Source: Anaerolineae bacterium
GTDB lineage: Bacteria > Chloroflexota > Anaerolineae > UBA3071
Length of the DNA stretch: 64,000 bases
NCBI GenBank assembly: GCA_029907105.1
Contig: JARYMM010000018.1
Location: forward strand, 1-64,000
Direction of reading: 5' to 3'
The notes beneath the pieces were generated by a model that worked only from the letters and a program-made list of their open reading frames with translations, had not been told where the DNA came from and searched no databases. The translations under genes and the position numbers were made by a program. How positions within the stretch are numbered: position 1 is the first letter of the stretch; every line of letters starts with the position of its first letter. Of the stretch, positions 35,626 to 44,554 are shown in pieces.

Positions 35626-36432
35626 ATGATGACTGCAAATGAGAGCATCGAAGTTCGGGCCAAGACCGTCGAGGCGGCCATCGAAAAGGGACTTGCCGGG
35701 TTGGGCCTGAGGCGTGACGAGGTGGTGATCGAGGTGCTGAATCCCGGCAGCCGTGGCGTGCTGGGCATCGGTGCCGAAGACGCCCTTGTGCGCCTGACAC
35801 GGCGACCACAGCCGCCAGCGCCCGAAAAAGCCGTCACAGAGCCTATCCGCGCGGTGGCGAAAGAGGCCGTGGCCGAGGTGCCGAAGGAAAAGCCCATCCC
35901 TGCCCCCGCGCCCGCGCCGCAGGTGCCGCCTGTCGGCGCGGAGGCGTTGGCGGAGGTCAGAAGGAGAGAGGAAGATGCAGCCCTGGCCCGCGCTCTCCTG
36001 TCGGATTTGCTGAAGCACCTGGGGGTGGAAGCCGACGTGCAGGCCCACTACACGGAAGCGACAGAAGGAGAAGAGCCACCGCTGCTGCTCGATGTGGTCG
36101 GCAAAGACCTGGGCATTCTCATCGGCCGTCGGGGGGACACGCTGGCCGCCTTGCAGTTCCTGATCCGCCTGATGTTCAATCGCCATACACGCCGCTGGGT
36201 CAACCTGGTGGTGGATGTGGAAGGGTACAAAGCGCGCCGCGAGCGCACCTTGCGTGAACTGGCTCTGCGCATGGCCGAGCGGGCCGTGGCTACCGGCCGC
36301 GTGGTCGCCCTGGAGGCGATGCCCCCCGCCGAACGACGCATCGTGCACCTGGCCCTGCGCGACCACCCCGACGTGACAACGCAAAGCATCGGCGAAGGAG
36401 AGGGCCGCAAGGTGACCATCATCCCTCGTTAA
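35626..36432 (+). CDS. jag: Jag/KhpB RNA-binding protein (Jag_N, KH, R3H)
   Basis: A 268-residue RNA-binding protein. The Jag_N domain (SIEVRAKTVEAAIEKGLAGLG, then SRGVLGIG) is followed by an Ala/Pro-rich linker, a KH domain (about 150-205, GKDLGILIGRRGDTLAALQFL) and an R3H domain (about 210-268, ERRIVHLALRDHPDVTTQSIGEG). Starts are stacked (GTG 35623, ATG 35626, ATG 35629); 35626 best fits the AGGG site. Confidence 0.92.
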   Translation: MMTANESIEVRAKTVEAAIEKGLAGLGLRRDEVVIEVLNPGSRGVLGIGAEDALVRLTRRPQPPAPEKAVTEPIRAVAKEAVAEVPKEKPIPAPAPAPQVPPVGAEALAEVRRREEDAALARALLSDLLKHLGVEADVQAHYTEATEGEEPPLLLDVVGKDLGILIGRRGDTLAALQFLIRLMFNRHTRRWVNLVVDVEGYKARRERTLRELALRMAERAVATGRVVALEAMPPAERRIVHLALRDHPDVTTQSIGEGEGRKVTIIPR

Positions 36433-36445
36433 CAGACAGCAGCAC

Positions 36446-36478
36446 AGGGCGGCCCTCTCAAGGCCGCCTTGTTTTGTT
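36446..36478 (+). terminator. Intrinsic terminator of the rpmH-jag operon
   Basis: A stem AGGGCGGCC (36446-36454) and GGCCGCCTT (36462-36470) with one wobble pair, followed by GTTTTGTT. Confidence 0.85.
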
Positions 36479-36490
36479 CCCGCTTTCTCC

Positions 36491-36519
36491 TTGACCACCT
36501 GACAAGAGTGTGCTACAAT
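36491..36519 (+). promoter_or_regulatory. Promoter of parA-parB
   Basis: TTGACC (36491-36496), 17 bp, TACAAT (36514-36519), immediately after the jag terminator. The leader to parA is about 66 nt. Confidence 0.7.
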
Positions 36520-36591
36520 AGGGTGGACGGCGAATGGCCAGGGCAGTATGCCCCCTGGCTATCAGCCATACGCCCTTGCGTGGTGAGCACC

Positions 36592-37383
36592 ATGGCCCGA
36601 ATCTACGCCTTTGCCAACCAAAAAGGGGGGGTCGGCAAGACGACTACTGCTGTCAGCCTGGCCGCCTACCTGGCCAACGCCGGGCGGCGGCTTCTCATCG
36701 TGGATGCAGACCCACAGGCCAACGCCACCACCAGTCTGGGGGTGAATTCGGCAAACCTCCATCACTCGCTGTACGACGTGCTCATCGGCCGTGTCTCCCT
36801 CTCCCAGACCATCGTGCCTGTCGAGCGGCCACAAATGGACCTCGTGCCCTCCGCTCCAGAACTGGCAGGGGCCGAGGTGGAGATGGTGAGCATCATCGCC
36901 CGCGAACGGCTGCTGAGCAAGGCCCTGCAACCCGTCGCTCACCTCTACGACTACGTGTTCATTGACACCCCTCCCAGCCTGGGGTTGCTGACGATCAACG
37001 CCCTCACCGCGGCCGATGACGGCGTGATCATCCCCATCCAGTGCGAATACCTGGCCCTGGAGGGCCTCAGCCACCTGCTGTACACCATTCAACTGGTAAG
37101 GGACAATCTGAACCCCCGCCTGCGGGTGGCGGGAATGGTGTTGACCATGTTCGATGCCCGCACCAATCTGGCCAAAGAAGTCGTCGAGGAAGTCCGTCGT
37201 CATTTCCCCCGCCAGGTCTTCCAGACGGTGATCCCTCGCAGCGTGCGGCTGGGGGAAGCGCCCAGCTACGGTGAGCCGATTCTGGCCTATGCCCCCCACT
37301 CCGCCGGAGCACAGGCGTACTGGGAGCTCACGCGGGAGTTCCTGCAGCGAGAAAGGGGCCTTTCTGTACCGACCACGAGGTGA
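36592..37383 (+). CDS. parA: Chromosome partitioning ATPase ParA/Soj
   Basis: A 263-residue deviant Walker ATPase (KGGVGKTTTAV), with VDADPQANATTSLG and IDTPPSLGLLTINAL. It binds DNA non-specifically and moves ParB-parS complexes. ATG 36592 (MARIYAFANQKGG) is the normal family start. parB follows after 4 bp. No good parS site was found nearby. Confidence 0.96.
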   Translation: MARIYAFANQKGGVGKTTTAVSLAAYLANAGRRLLIVDADPQANATTSLGVNSANLHHSLYDVLIGRVSLSQTIVPVERPQMDLVPSAPELAGAEVEMVSIIARERLLSKALQPVAHLYDYVFIDTPPSLGLLTINALTAADDGVIIPIQCEYLALEGLSHLLYTIQLVRDNLNPRLRVAGMVLTMFDARTNLAKEVVEEVRRHFPRQVFQTVIPRSVRLGEAPSYGEPILAYAPHSAGAQAYWELTREFLQRERGLSVPTTR

Positions 37384-37387
37384 TATC

Positions 37388-38284
37388 ATGCCTCCTACCA
37401 AACGAGGACTGGGACGCGGCCTGGGTGCATTGATCCCCCCTTCGGAGCCGGTCGAAGCGCCGGAGAAGGCCGGTGGTGTATTGGAAGTGCCCATAGGGGC
37501 CATCAGCCCCAATCCACTCCAACCGCGTCAGATCATGGACACCGAGGGATTGCGCGAGCTGGCCGATTCCATCCGTGAGCATGGGCTCATCCAGCCGTTG
37601 ATCGTCACGCGCATCACAGGCCCGGGAGGGGGGACGGAGTATCAGTTGGTGACCGGCGAGCGGCGTTGGCGGGCAGCGCAGATGGCCGGCCAAAAAACGG
37701 TTCCTGTCATCATCAAAGAGGCCACCTCCAGGGAAATGCTGGAATGGGCGCTGGTGGAAAACCTGCAACGCACGGACCTGAACCCTCTGGAGGAAGCGAA
37801 CGCCTACCGCACGCTGATGATCGAATTCGGGCTGACCCAGGAGCAGGTGGCCGAGGAGGTGGGCAAGAGCCGCACGGCGGTGGCCAACGCCCTGCGGCTG
37901 CTGCGCCTGCCCAGGGAGATCAAGGCCGCCCTGCTGGCGGGGGAGATCAGCGAGGGCCATGCCCGCGCTTTGCTGGGATTGCCCACCCCCGAGGCACAGT
38001 TAGCCGCTCTGGCCACCGTGCAGCGCCGCACCCTCAGCGTCCGTCAGACGGAAGAGATGGTGCGTCGCACACTGACACGGGTGGAGCAGAAACAGAAAGT
38101 GGACGTGGGTGCCGCCGAAGAGGCCTGGAAAATCGAAGTGCAGGCTTTGGAAGACCGCTTTCGCGCCGCCCTGGGCACCAAGGTCAACCTGACCCGTTCC
38201 AAACGCGGCGGCAAGCTGGTGATCCGCTTCTACTCGGAGGAGGAATTGCAGCGCATCTACGACCTGATCGTTGGCCAGGAGTGA
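37388..38284 (+). CDS. parB: Chromosome partitioning protein ParB/Spo0J
   Basis: A 298-residue CTPase/DNA-binding partition protein. It begins with RGLGRGLGALI, then the ParB N-domain (IGAISPNPLQPRQIMD, GERRWRAAQMAG), the helix-turn-helix LTQEQVAEEVGKSRTAVANAL, and a C-terminal dimerisation domain (RGGKLVIRFYSEEELQRIYD). ATG 37388 is chosen over an in-frame extension that overlaps parA. Confidence 0.96.
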   Translation: MPPTKRGLGRGLGALIPPSEPVEAPEKAGGVLEVPIGAISPNPLQPRQIMDTEGLRELADSIREHGLIQPLIVTRITGPGGGTEYQLVTGERRWRAAQMAGQKTVPVIIKEATSREMLEWALVENLQRTDLNPLEEANAYRTLMIEFGLTQEQVAEEVGKSRTAVANALRLLRLPREIKAALLAGEISEGHARALLGLPTPEAQLAALATVQRRTLSVRQTEEMVRRTLTRVEQKQKVDVGAAEEAWKIEVQALEDRFRAALGTKVNLTRSKRGGKLVIRFYSEEELQRIYDLIVGQE

Positions 38285-38293
38285 GTGCCAGCT

Positions 38294-39016
38294 ATGCCTT
38301 CCTCTCTCCAGGCAGTCAACATCGCCAGAGCAGCGAAACGGCTGGAGAAGCCCTTTCAACTGCTGCGGCTATTGCAGGTTGATGACCTGGCGGTGGATGT
38401 CTATCTGTGCGAGGGCGCCGTCGCCTGGCATCGCCACACGGACGAAGACGAGCTGTTCATGACCTACAGTGGGCTGATGACCCTGGAGACGGAGTGGGGG
38501 ACGGTCTCGCTGCGGCCCTGGGAACTGGCGCTGGTGCCCAAGGGGGTGGGCCATCGCTCGCTTTCCGTCTGGCCTTCCGTCGTGCTGGTGATGCGTCCTG
38601 TCCTCCTGACTGACCGCAAGGACGGCGATCGGCGCCTGTATGGCTTGCCGGGAGAGACCCCCCTGCGCAAAACCAGCCTGATCGGCGCCGCCGAATGGCC
38701 GGGGATGCCGTTCCGCCCCCAGTTTCTGCTGAAGATCGAAGACTTCAGCCTGCGCCTGTTGCGCTGCGTGGGCCGAGGGCCATGGATCGAGCCCCGCACC
38801 GGCGACACCCTGCTGCTGGTGCAACAGGGAACGGCGCTGCTGGAGAGCGAGGAGGGGCACCTGCCCCTCCTGGGTGGAGAGCTGGCGCGGGTGCCCAAGC
38901 ATCTGGCCCACCGGCTGGTGAGCGATACCCTGGCCCTCGTGCTGGAGTGGGTGTGCGAGGAACCGCGCCAACAGACCCTGGCCACGGCCGACGAGTGGGC
39001 TTTGGACGAAGAGTGA
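38294..39016 (+). CDS. Two-cupin protein of unknown substrate
   Basis: A 240-residue protein with two cupin-like beta-barrels. The first has metal-type His/Glu residues (VAWHRHTDEDELFMTYSG, then KGVGHRS). The second (about 135-230) keeps the fold (WIEPRTGDTLLLVQQGTA, VPKHLAHRLVS) with fewer candidate ligands. It could be a small-molecule sensor or isomerase. It starts 9 bp after parB and its stop overlaps the exosortase start, so it is co-transcribed with both. Confidence 0.75.
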   Translation: MPSSLQAVNIARAAKRLEKPFQLLRLLQVDDLAVDVYLCEGAVAWHRHTDEDELFMTYSGLMTLETEWGTVSLRPWELALVPKGVGHRSLSVWPSVVLVMRPVLLTDRKDGDRRLYGLPGETPLRKTSLIGAAEWPGMPFRPQFLLKIEDFSLRLLRCVGRGPWIEPRTGDTLLLVQQGTALLESEEGHLPLLGGELARVPKHLAHRLVSDTLALVLEWVCEEPRQQTLATADEWALDEE

Positions 39017-39915
39017 TGAGCACAGACAGACGTTCGGCGCTGGCCGCCGCCCTGGTGGGGGTGCTGCTGCTGGCGCTTGCCTTTCCTGCGCTCCGCTGGC
39101 TGATCAATCAGTGGCTGAGCAATGACTACTACTCCCACGGCTGGCTGGTGCTGCCCGTGTCCGCTTTCCTGGCCTGGCGGCAGTGGCCCAGGTCGGAGCG
39201 GGCAGGGGACGGAGACACATCAGAAGGCGAAAGGGCCGAGAACACGAAAGGGCCTTTCGCGTTTTCACCTCTTTGGCCTTCCAATGTGGGCCTGATCCCA
39301 TTGGGCCTGGGCCTGGCCGGCTATCTGGCCGCTTTGCTGAACAAGGCTTATTTCCTGGCCGCCCTGGCCCTGATCGTGCTGCTGGCCGGACTGGCCTGGT
39401 TCTTCCTGGGCCCACGGGCACTGCGACGCCTGGCCTTCCCCATCGGTTTCCTGGTTTTCATGGTACCCCTGCCCTTCGTGGAAAGGGCCAGCCTGCCCCT
39501 GCAACTCCTCACCGGCAGTTGCTCGACCGCCCTGGCCCGGGTCGTGGGGGTGGAGGCCACCGTGCACGGCGCTCAGGTCACCCTGCCCAATGTGGACCTG
39601 GTGGTGGGAGCGCAGTGCAGCGGCCTGCGCTCCATCGTGGCTCTCTTCACGCTGGTGGCCATCTTCGTCTACGTGCTGCAGGGGCCGTGGTGGGGCCGGC
39701 TGTTGCTGGTCCTCTCGGCCATTCCCGTGGCCATTCTGGGCAATGTCGTGCGTGTGGCCTCTCTGCTGTGGGTGGCCGACACCTGGGGGGCCGGCGCCGG
39801 CATGACCTACTACCACGACTACTCCGGCATTGTTTTCTTCCTGTTCGCCTTTGCCCTGTTGCTGCTGCTGAGTCGGGTGTTCCGATGTCGCGAGATACGC
39901 GCCGATATCTGGTAG
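39016..39915 (+). CDS. Exosortase
   Basis: A 299-residue polytopic cysteine transpeptidase that processes PEP-CTERM proteins. The catalytic triad pattern is clear: Cys in VVGAQCSGLRSIVALF, Arg in LGNVVRVASLLW, His in YYHDYSGIVFF. About eight hydrophobic helices are present. A hydrophilic loop (about residues 56-90) contains sequence encoded by an imperfect DNA palindrome (core 39245-39259). The ATG overlaps the cupin stop (TGATG). A PEP-CTERM gene lies 0.8 kb away. Confidence 0.93.
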   Translation: MSTDRRSALAAALVGVLLLALAFPALRWLINQWLSNDYYSHGWLVLPVSAFLAWRQWPRSERAGDGDTSEGERAENTKGPFAFSPLWPSNVGLIPLGLGLAGYLAALLNKAYFLAALALIVLLAGLAWFFLGPRALRRLAFPIGFLVFMVPLPFVERASLPLQLLTGSCSTALARVVGVEATVHGAQVTLPNVDLVVGAQCSGLRSIVALFTLVAIFVYVLQGPWWGRLLLVLSAIPVAILGNVVRVASLLWVADTWGAGAGMTYYHDYSGIVFFLFAFALLLLLSRVFRCREIRADIW

Positions 39916-40550
39916 TGCTGGTCCTGCTGGTGCTGGCCGTGGCTGCCGCCCTGCTCATCACCCGGCGCGAAGCGCTGCTGGACCACGTGCGTGCCAACCA
40001 GGGCTTCCAGTTCGTGGCCGACATTGACAACTGGAAGCGCACCGACCGCGAGCGGGCGCTGCGCACAGATTACGACTTCCGACTGAGTTCCAACCTGGGC
40101 GAACTGCCGCTGCGGATCGGCGACTGGCAGGGGGAGGATGTGCCGCAGACCAACCTGGAGGTCTTCATCCTGCTGGAGCCCGAGCAATACGTCTTCCGCC
40201 GCTACGCGCGGGCCGATGGGCGCAGCCTGTGGCTCAGCCTCATCGGCAGCCGCAAGGCCAAGAGCTTTCACCCGCCGCAAATCTGCTACGTCGCCGATGG
40301 CTGGCAGACCGATGTCTCCTCGGAGCCTATTGCCATAGGCGACGGTGAGCTTTACGCTCTCCAAGTCATCGCCACCAAGGGCCAGGCGACGCATGTCGTC
40401 CTCTACTTTTTCATCTGGCCCGACTACAGCCGCGATCCGGCCGCCGGCACGGTGTTGTTCAAAGTCACCGCGCCGCTGGAAGGCAGCATCGAGGAGACCG
40501 TGGCCCTGGAGAAAGCGTTCATCCAGGAGTTTTTCAGCGAGGCGCGGTGA
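39885..40550 (+). CDS. EpsI family exosortase-associated protein
   Basis: A 221-residue protein with one N-terminal membrane helix and an EpsI-type domain: LPLRIGDWQGEDV near residue 70 and FHPPQICYVADGWQTD near residue 127, the typical H-P-P-x-x-C-Y block. EpsI proteins accompany exosortases and polysaccharide export; the exact activity is not established. It overlaps the exosortase gene by 31 bp. Confidence 0.9.
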   Translation: MSRDTRRYLVVLVLLVLAVAAALLITRREALLDHVRANQGFQFVADIDNWKRTDRERALRTDYDFRLSSNLGELPLRIGDWQGEDVPQTNLEVFILLEPEQYVFRRYARADGRSLWLSLIGSRKAKSFHPPQICYVADGWQTDVSSEPIAIGDGELYALQVIATKGQATHVVLYFFIWPDYSRDPAAGTVLFKVTAPLEGSIEETVALEKAFIQEFFSEAR

Positions 40551-40591
40551 CCGGCAAAGGAGCAGGAGAACCGAAGAACTCCCCGGCATGA

Positions 40592-40626
40592 AAAACGTCC
40601 CCCAGCGATAAGCTGGGGGACGTTTT
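40592..40626. terminator. Bidirectional intrinsic terminator
   Basis: A perfect 15-bp stem AAAACGTCCCCCAGC (40592-40606) and GCTGGGGGACGTTTT (40612-40626) with a 5-nt loop. It has A-runs and T-runs on both sides, so it serves both epsI (+) and the convergent PEP-CTERM gene (-). Confidence 0.95.
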
Positions 40627-40676
40627 GTTGTTTCTGTGGTGAGCGCTCAGAGGAGCTCACTCGGCGGGGAGAGGGC

Positions 40677-43600
40677 TTACTCCTCCCGACGGCGGCGGCG
40701 CAGCCGCAGTTGGGCGTAACCGGCCAGGCCCAGCAGGCCGCTCCCCAGCATGAGCATGGTGCCCGGCTCGGGGATCTCGCCCGGAGCGAAGTAAACCACC
40801 TGCGTCGTCGTCTCGTTCGAGCCGAAGGGACCTGTCTCGCCCGTGAAGTCCACCACCGCCACGTTGCGGAGGGTCACCGGCAGGTCCGCTGTGGGAATGC
40901 CGATCACCCGCCCGGTGATGGTGATGGTCACCACTTCGCGTGGGTACAGGTCACCGATGCTGGCCGTGACCGTCCGTGTGCCGCTGTTCCAGACCACCGT
41001 GCCCTTGGTAGTGCTCAGCCGGATGTACTCCAGGTACTCGCTGATCCTGTCGGTCACCACCACGTTGTGCGCCGGCCCAGGGCCGTTGTTGCTCACAGTG
41101 ATGGTGAAGGTCAGGTCTTCGTAGCGGTGCACGTACTCCTTGTCCACGGCCTTGGCGATGACGACGTCCGGGTAAGCGTAGCCGAAGTCAGCGTTCAGGT
41201 AGTCCGTGTCTGGCGGCAGGACGATGGGGCCGTATGGATCCTTGCTGCCCTGGGAGAGGTTCAGCCCCTCCGGCAGCGTCGTATCGTCCACGTCCACACA
41301 GTAGGTGCCGATGGGCAGCAGGTCGAAGAGGTACAGGCCGTTGGCATCGGTGACGTCGCTGGCCAGCCACATGTCATCAGCGGTGCCGCAGAGACCATCC
41401 GCACCGGCGCCCAGCAGGTTCACTTTCACGCCGGGGATGCCATGCTCGCCCGCATCCTGCACGCCGTCCCTGTCCGCATCGAGCCAGACAAGGTCGCCGA
41501 TGGAGGAGGGCAGGTAGTAGCCGAAGTCGGCGGTCAGGTAGTCTTCCCACGGGTCGAGGGCGATGGGGCCATGCGGTTCGGCGATGCCCGGGCTCAGGTA
41601 GACATTCGCCGGCAGGGTAGCCTCCACCACGTCCACACAGTAGACGCCCACCGGCAGCGGGTCGAACAGATAGAGGCCGTTGGCGTCGGTGACGTCGCTG
41701 GCCAGCCAGACGTCATCGGCGGTGCCGCAGAGGCCATCGGCGCCGGCGGCCAGCAGATTCAGCGTCACCCCGGCGATGCCCGGCTCGCCCGCATCCTGCA
41801 CGGCGTCGCCGTCCAGGTCCAGCCAGACAAGGTCGCCGATGGAGCCGCCCGGATAGTAGCCGAAGTCGGCATCCAGGTATTGCTCAGCGGGGTCCAGTTC
41901 CGGATTGAGGGCGATGGGGCCATGCGGATCGGCCAGGCCAGGGCTGAGGTAAACATCGGCTGGCAGGGTGGTATCGTCCACGTCCACGCAGTAGCTGCCG
42001 GCCAGCAAGAGGTCGAAGAGGTACAGGCCGTTGGCATCGGTGGTGCGGGAGTCCAGCCAGGCGTCGTCAGCGGTGCCGCAGAGGCCATCGGCGCCGGCGG
42101 CGTACAGGTTGAGCACCACGCCGGGGATGCCCGCTTCGCCGGGGTCTTGCACCGCATCGCCGTTCAGGTCCAGCCAGACGAAATCGCCGATCTCGCTGGT
42201 GGGGATCACGGGGGTGATTTCCTGATCCTCGGCACAGTCGGTGCCCGGATCGTCGTCACAGAGGACTGCCGTGTTGCTGATCTCCGCCGGGTCCACCAGA
42301 TCGCGGTCCACGATAACCGTGAAGCTCACGCTGCCCTGGGCCGGCGGGCAGAAGTTGCCCAGGTTCCAGCACACCTCGCCGGTCGCCGGGTTGTACACGC
42401 CGCCGCCCGTGGCGCTGTCGAACGTCGTGCCGTCGGGCACCACATCGCAGATGGTCACGTTGTTCGCCGGCTCGTTGCCCGTGATCTGCCAGAGGATGGT
42501 GTAGACCAACGGGTCGTTCTTCATCACCGGGCTGGGATCGCTGACCTTGTCAACGGCCAGCTCGTGGTCAGCATGTACCGTGCTGGTGACCGAGTCCTCA
42601 TCGTAGGCACCGCTATCCTCAGTGATGGCGGCGGTGTTGTCAATGAGTGTGCCGTCGGGCAGGCATGTATCCACCAGTACCTCGAAGGTGGCTGTGCCGT
42701 TGGCAGGGGGTGCGACCTGACCCAGGTTCCAGGTCACCACACCGCCGCTTTCGGAGCAGTCAGCGGCCGGCTCGCAACTCACAAAAGTGGTCAGCGCCGG
42801 TATCGCATCGGTGACGGTGGTGTTCTCCGCCCAGCAGTTGCCCGCCACCGCCCAGTCCAGGGTGTAGGCGAGCGAAGCGCCTGCCTCCACCGGTTCGGGA
42901 GCTGCGGTCTTCTCGATGTCCACGGTGACGTAGGCGGTGACAATGTCCGTGTCCTCGGCGGCGTTGTTGCTGGGATCGTCACCTGGGGTAGAGGTGGAGA
43001 TGGTCACGGCATTGGTGATCGGGGTATCGCCACAGGGGAAGAGGGGATCGAGTGCCACCGTCACCTGCACCGTGCCGCTGGCGCCAGCAGCCACAGTCCC
43101 CAGGTCGAAGGTCACCACGCCGCCCGCCTCGCTGCAGGTGCCCACAGGGGTGGAGCAGCTCACAAAGCTGGTGCGGTCGGGGATGGTGTCCACGATCACT
43201 ACGTCGTTGGCAAACCGATCGCCGATGTTGGCATAGGCGATGTTGTAGGTGAGGACATCGCCAGGCACAGCGTTGGTCACGCCGTCGTCCTTACTGACCG
43301 TGACATCCGGGGTGGCCAGGGGGACTTCCAGCACGTTGCCCACCCAGGTGCCGCTTTCGCCGTCAGCGTTGGGGTCAGTCCAGAACCCTACCGACTCCAG
43401 TTGGAAAGCGACCCATTCTGCACCGGCAGGCACCGGCACATCCAGCGTGAACACAGCCCACTCAGCGCCCACATAGCCCCCGCTCAGGCCCGTGGCCGGC
43501 GGGAAGAAGGTCGGGGTGCAGAGGAGATTCTCCCAGGGATCATCGGCGACCAACTGACCGCCGTTGATGCCCACGGAGGCAGGCCATGTATGTTGCAGGA

Positions 43601-44324
43601 GTTGGGTGGGAGGGCTGCCTGTGCCGCTGGTATACCAGACCGCCCCATCGCGGCAGGTGGTCGCATTATGTTCCATGCCGGCGTAGCTGAAGGTCACCGA
43701 GACCGTGCGATCGAAGGGTGCGGGCTCCAGGAAGTAGGCCTCCACTTCGGAAGCGAACTCGGCCGAGGCATCCTTGAACCAGAACCAGTCGAGCCCTTCG
43801 TACACATGGATCTCAGAGGGGTCGAGGCAGGCCGGATCGCGCTCGTAGGTCACCACCAGCGTGGCGCCATTGCGCTGGGTTTTATCGGGTGGCCAGGGCG
43901 GAGGGAGGGGTTCCCACCCTTCGATGAAGAAGGTGTTGCTCCCCTGGCTCACGAAGCCGCCCATGTCGAAGCGGTAGAGGAACCAATCGGGGTGGGTGAC
44001 AGGGAGGGTCTGGGTGGTGTCTACCAGCGTGCCCACGATGGGTGTGCCGTTGATGATCAAATCATCATCCTCAATGCCCGCCCACCAGAGCCAGGCATCC
44101 ACCACCGGCCCAGGCACATCTACGGTGATGGTTCCATGGCCGTTCCACATGCCGGTGCTTGCCGTGACCACGCCGTAACACCCCTGCAGAGGGTACCCGG
44201 GCATCAGGGCGAAGGGCGCGCCTTCACTGGCCACACTGCCGGTCAGCACGAGGGATGCGACCAACACCCCCAACAGTGTGATCACAGGCAGGACACGCCG
44301 TTGGATCAGTCGGGGCTTGTTCAT
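40677..44324 (-). CDS. Large PEP-CTERM surface protein with DUF11 and SdrD B-like repeats
   Basis: A 1215-residue exported protein. A signal peptide is followed by an N-terminal globular region (about 40-330), three DUF11-type beta-sandwich repeats (DVTVSKDDGVTNAVPGDVLTY and two relatives), three SdrD B-like repeats (SIGDLVWLDLDGDAVQDAGE type), another DUF11, and a C-terminal PEP-CTERM tail: PEPGTMLMLGSGLLGLAGYA then RLRRRRR. The tail marks it as a substrate for an exosortase, and one is encoded next door. ATG 44324 follows AAGGAG. It has its own near-consensus promoter and a long leader. Confidence 0.93.
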   Translation of the reverse strand: MNKPRLIQRRVLPVITLLGVLVASLVLTGSVASEGAPFALMPGYPLQGCYGVVTASTGMWNGHGTITVDVPGPVVDAWLWWAGIEDDDLIINGTPIVGTLVDTTQTLPVTHPDWFLYRFDMGGFVSQGSNTFFIEGWEPLPPPWPPDKTQRNGATLVVTYERDPACLDPSEIHVYEGLDWFWFKDASAEFASEVEAYFLEPAPFDRTVSVTFSYAGMEHNATTCRDGAVWYTSGTGSPPTQLLQHTWPASVGINGGQLVADDPWENLLCTPTFFPPATGLSGGYVGAEWAVFTLDVPVPAGAEWVAFQLESVGFWTDPNADGESGTWVGNVLEVPLATPDVTVSKDDGVTNAVPGDVLTYNIAYANIGDRFANDVVIVDTIPDRTSFVSCSTPVGTCSEAGGVVTFDLGTVAAGASGTVQVTVALDPLFPCGDTPITNAVTISTSTPGDDPSNNAAEDTDIVTAYVTVDIEKTAAPEPVEAGASLAYTLDWAVAGNCWAENTTVTDAIPALTTFVSCEPAADCSESGGVVTWNLGQVAPPANGTATFEVLVDTCLPDGTLIDNTAAITEDSGAYDEDSVTSTVHADHELAVDKVSDPSPVMKNDPLVYTILWQITGNEPANNVTICDVVPDGTTFDSATGGGVYNPATGEVCWNLGNFCPPAQGSVSFTVIVDRDLVDPAEISNTAVLCDDDPGTDCAEDQEITPVIPTSEIGDFVWLDLNGDAVQDPGEAGIPGVVLNLYAAGADGLCGTADDAWLDSRTTDANGLYLFDLLLAGSYCVDVDDTTLPADVYLSPGLADPHGPIALNPELDPAEQYLDADFGYYPGGSIGDLVWLDLDGDAVQDAGEPGIAGVTLNLLAAGADGLCGTADDVWLASDVTDANGLYLFDPLPVGVYCVDVVEATLPANVYLSPGIAEPHGPIALDPWEDYLTADFGYYLPSSIGDLVWLDADRDGVQDAGEHGIPGVKVNLLGAGADGLCGTADDMWLASDVTDANGLYLFDLLPIGTYCVDVDDTTLPEGLNLSQGSKDPYGPIVLPPDTDYLNADFGYAYPDVVIAKAVDKEYVHRYEDLTFTITVSNNGPGPAHNVVVTDRISEYLEYIRLSTTKGTVVWNSGTRTVTASIGDLYPREVVTITITGRVIGIPTADLPVTLRNVAVVDFTGETGPFGSNETTTQVVYFAPGEIPEPGTMLMLGSGLLGLAGYAQLRLRRRRREE
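41172..42195 (-). repeat. Three tandem SdrD B-like repeats (about 330-351 bp each)
   Basis: The I codon of the conserved SIGD/EIGD motif recurs at 42189, 41838 and 41499, giving periods of 351 and 339 bp. Each unit encodes the LNLxAAGADGLCGTADD and DANGLYLFDxLPxGxYCVDV blocks. The high nucleotide identity suggests recent duplication or gene conversion. Confidence 0.88.
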
Positions 44325-44548
44325 GCTCCTCTCTCCTTTCGTGAAGAATGAATTCCAGACGAGGTATGAGGCCGAAGCCTTCTGAAGTCTGAGAGTTGGG
44401 TCAGTCTGTCCTCCTTTCCCGGATGGACAAATGCACTCCGAACGGGGACCCTGAACCGGCCATGCCTGTCGGAGTTTGGGGGGTCTACCGGGCCTGCAAG
44501 CCCGGCCTGGCATCAGGCGCGTACACACACGTAGAGCCACTGCTCTTA
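44325..44548 (-). ncRNA. Long structured 5' leader of the PEP-CTERM gene (candidate regulatory RNA)
   Basis: About 224 nt of leader from the predicted transcription start. Visible stems: CCGGGC/GCCCGG (44488-44505), ACTCCGA/TCGGAGT enclosing 27 nt (44435-44475), and a GGCTTCGGCC-type hairpin near 44371-44382. I compared it by eye with cyclic di-GMP-I riboswitch features and did not find them. Function is inferred only from length and structure. Confidence 0.35.
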
Positions 44549-44554
44549 CAGGCT

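Noticed and set aside
40710-44351. A 1213-codon open frame on the plus strand opposite the PEP-CTERM gene
   Set aside because: High GC leaves long open frames on the opposite strand. The minus-strand product has a signal peptide, repeats and a sorting tail; the plus-strand product has no recognisable domain.
44400-44510. Cyclic di-GMP-I riboswitch before the PEP-CTERM gene
   Set aside because: The conserved loop and receptor sequences are not found by eye; only generic stems are visible.
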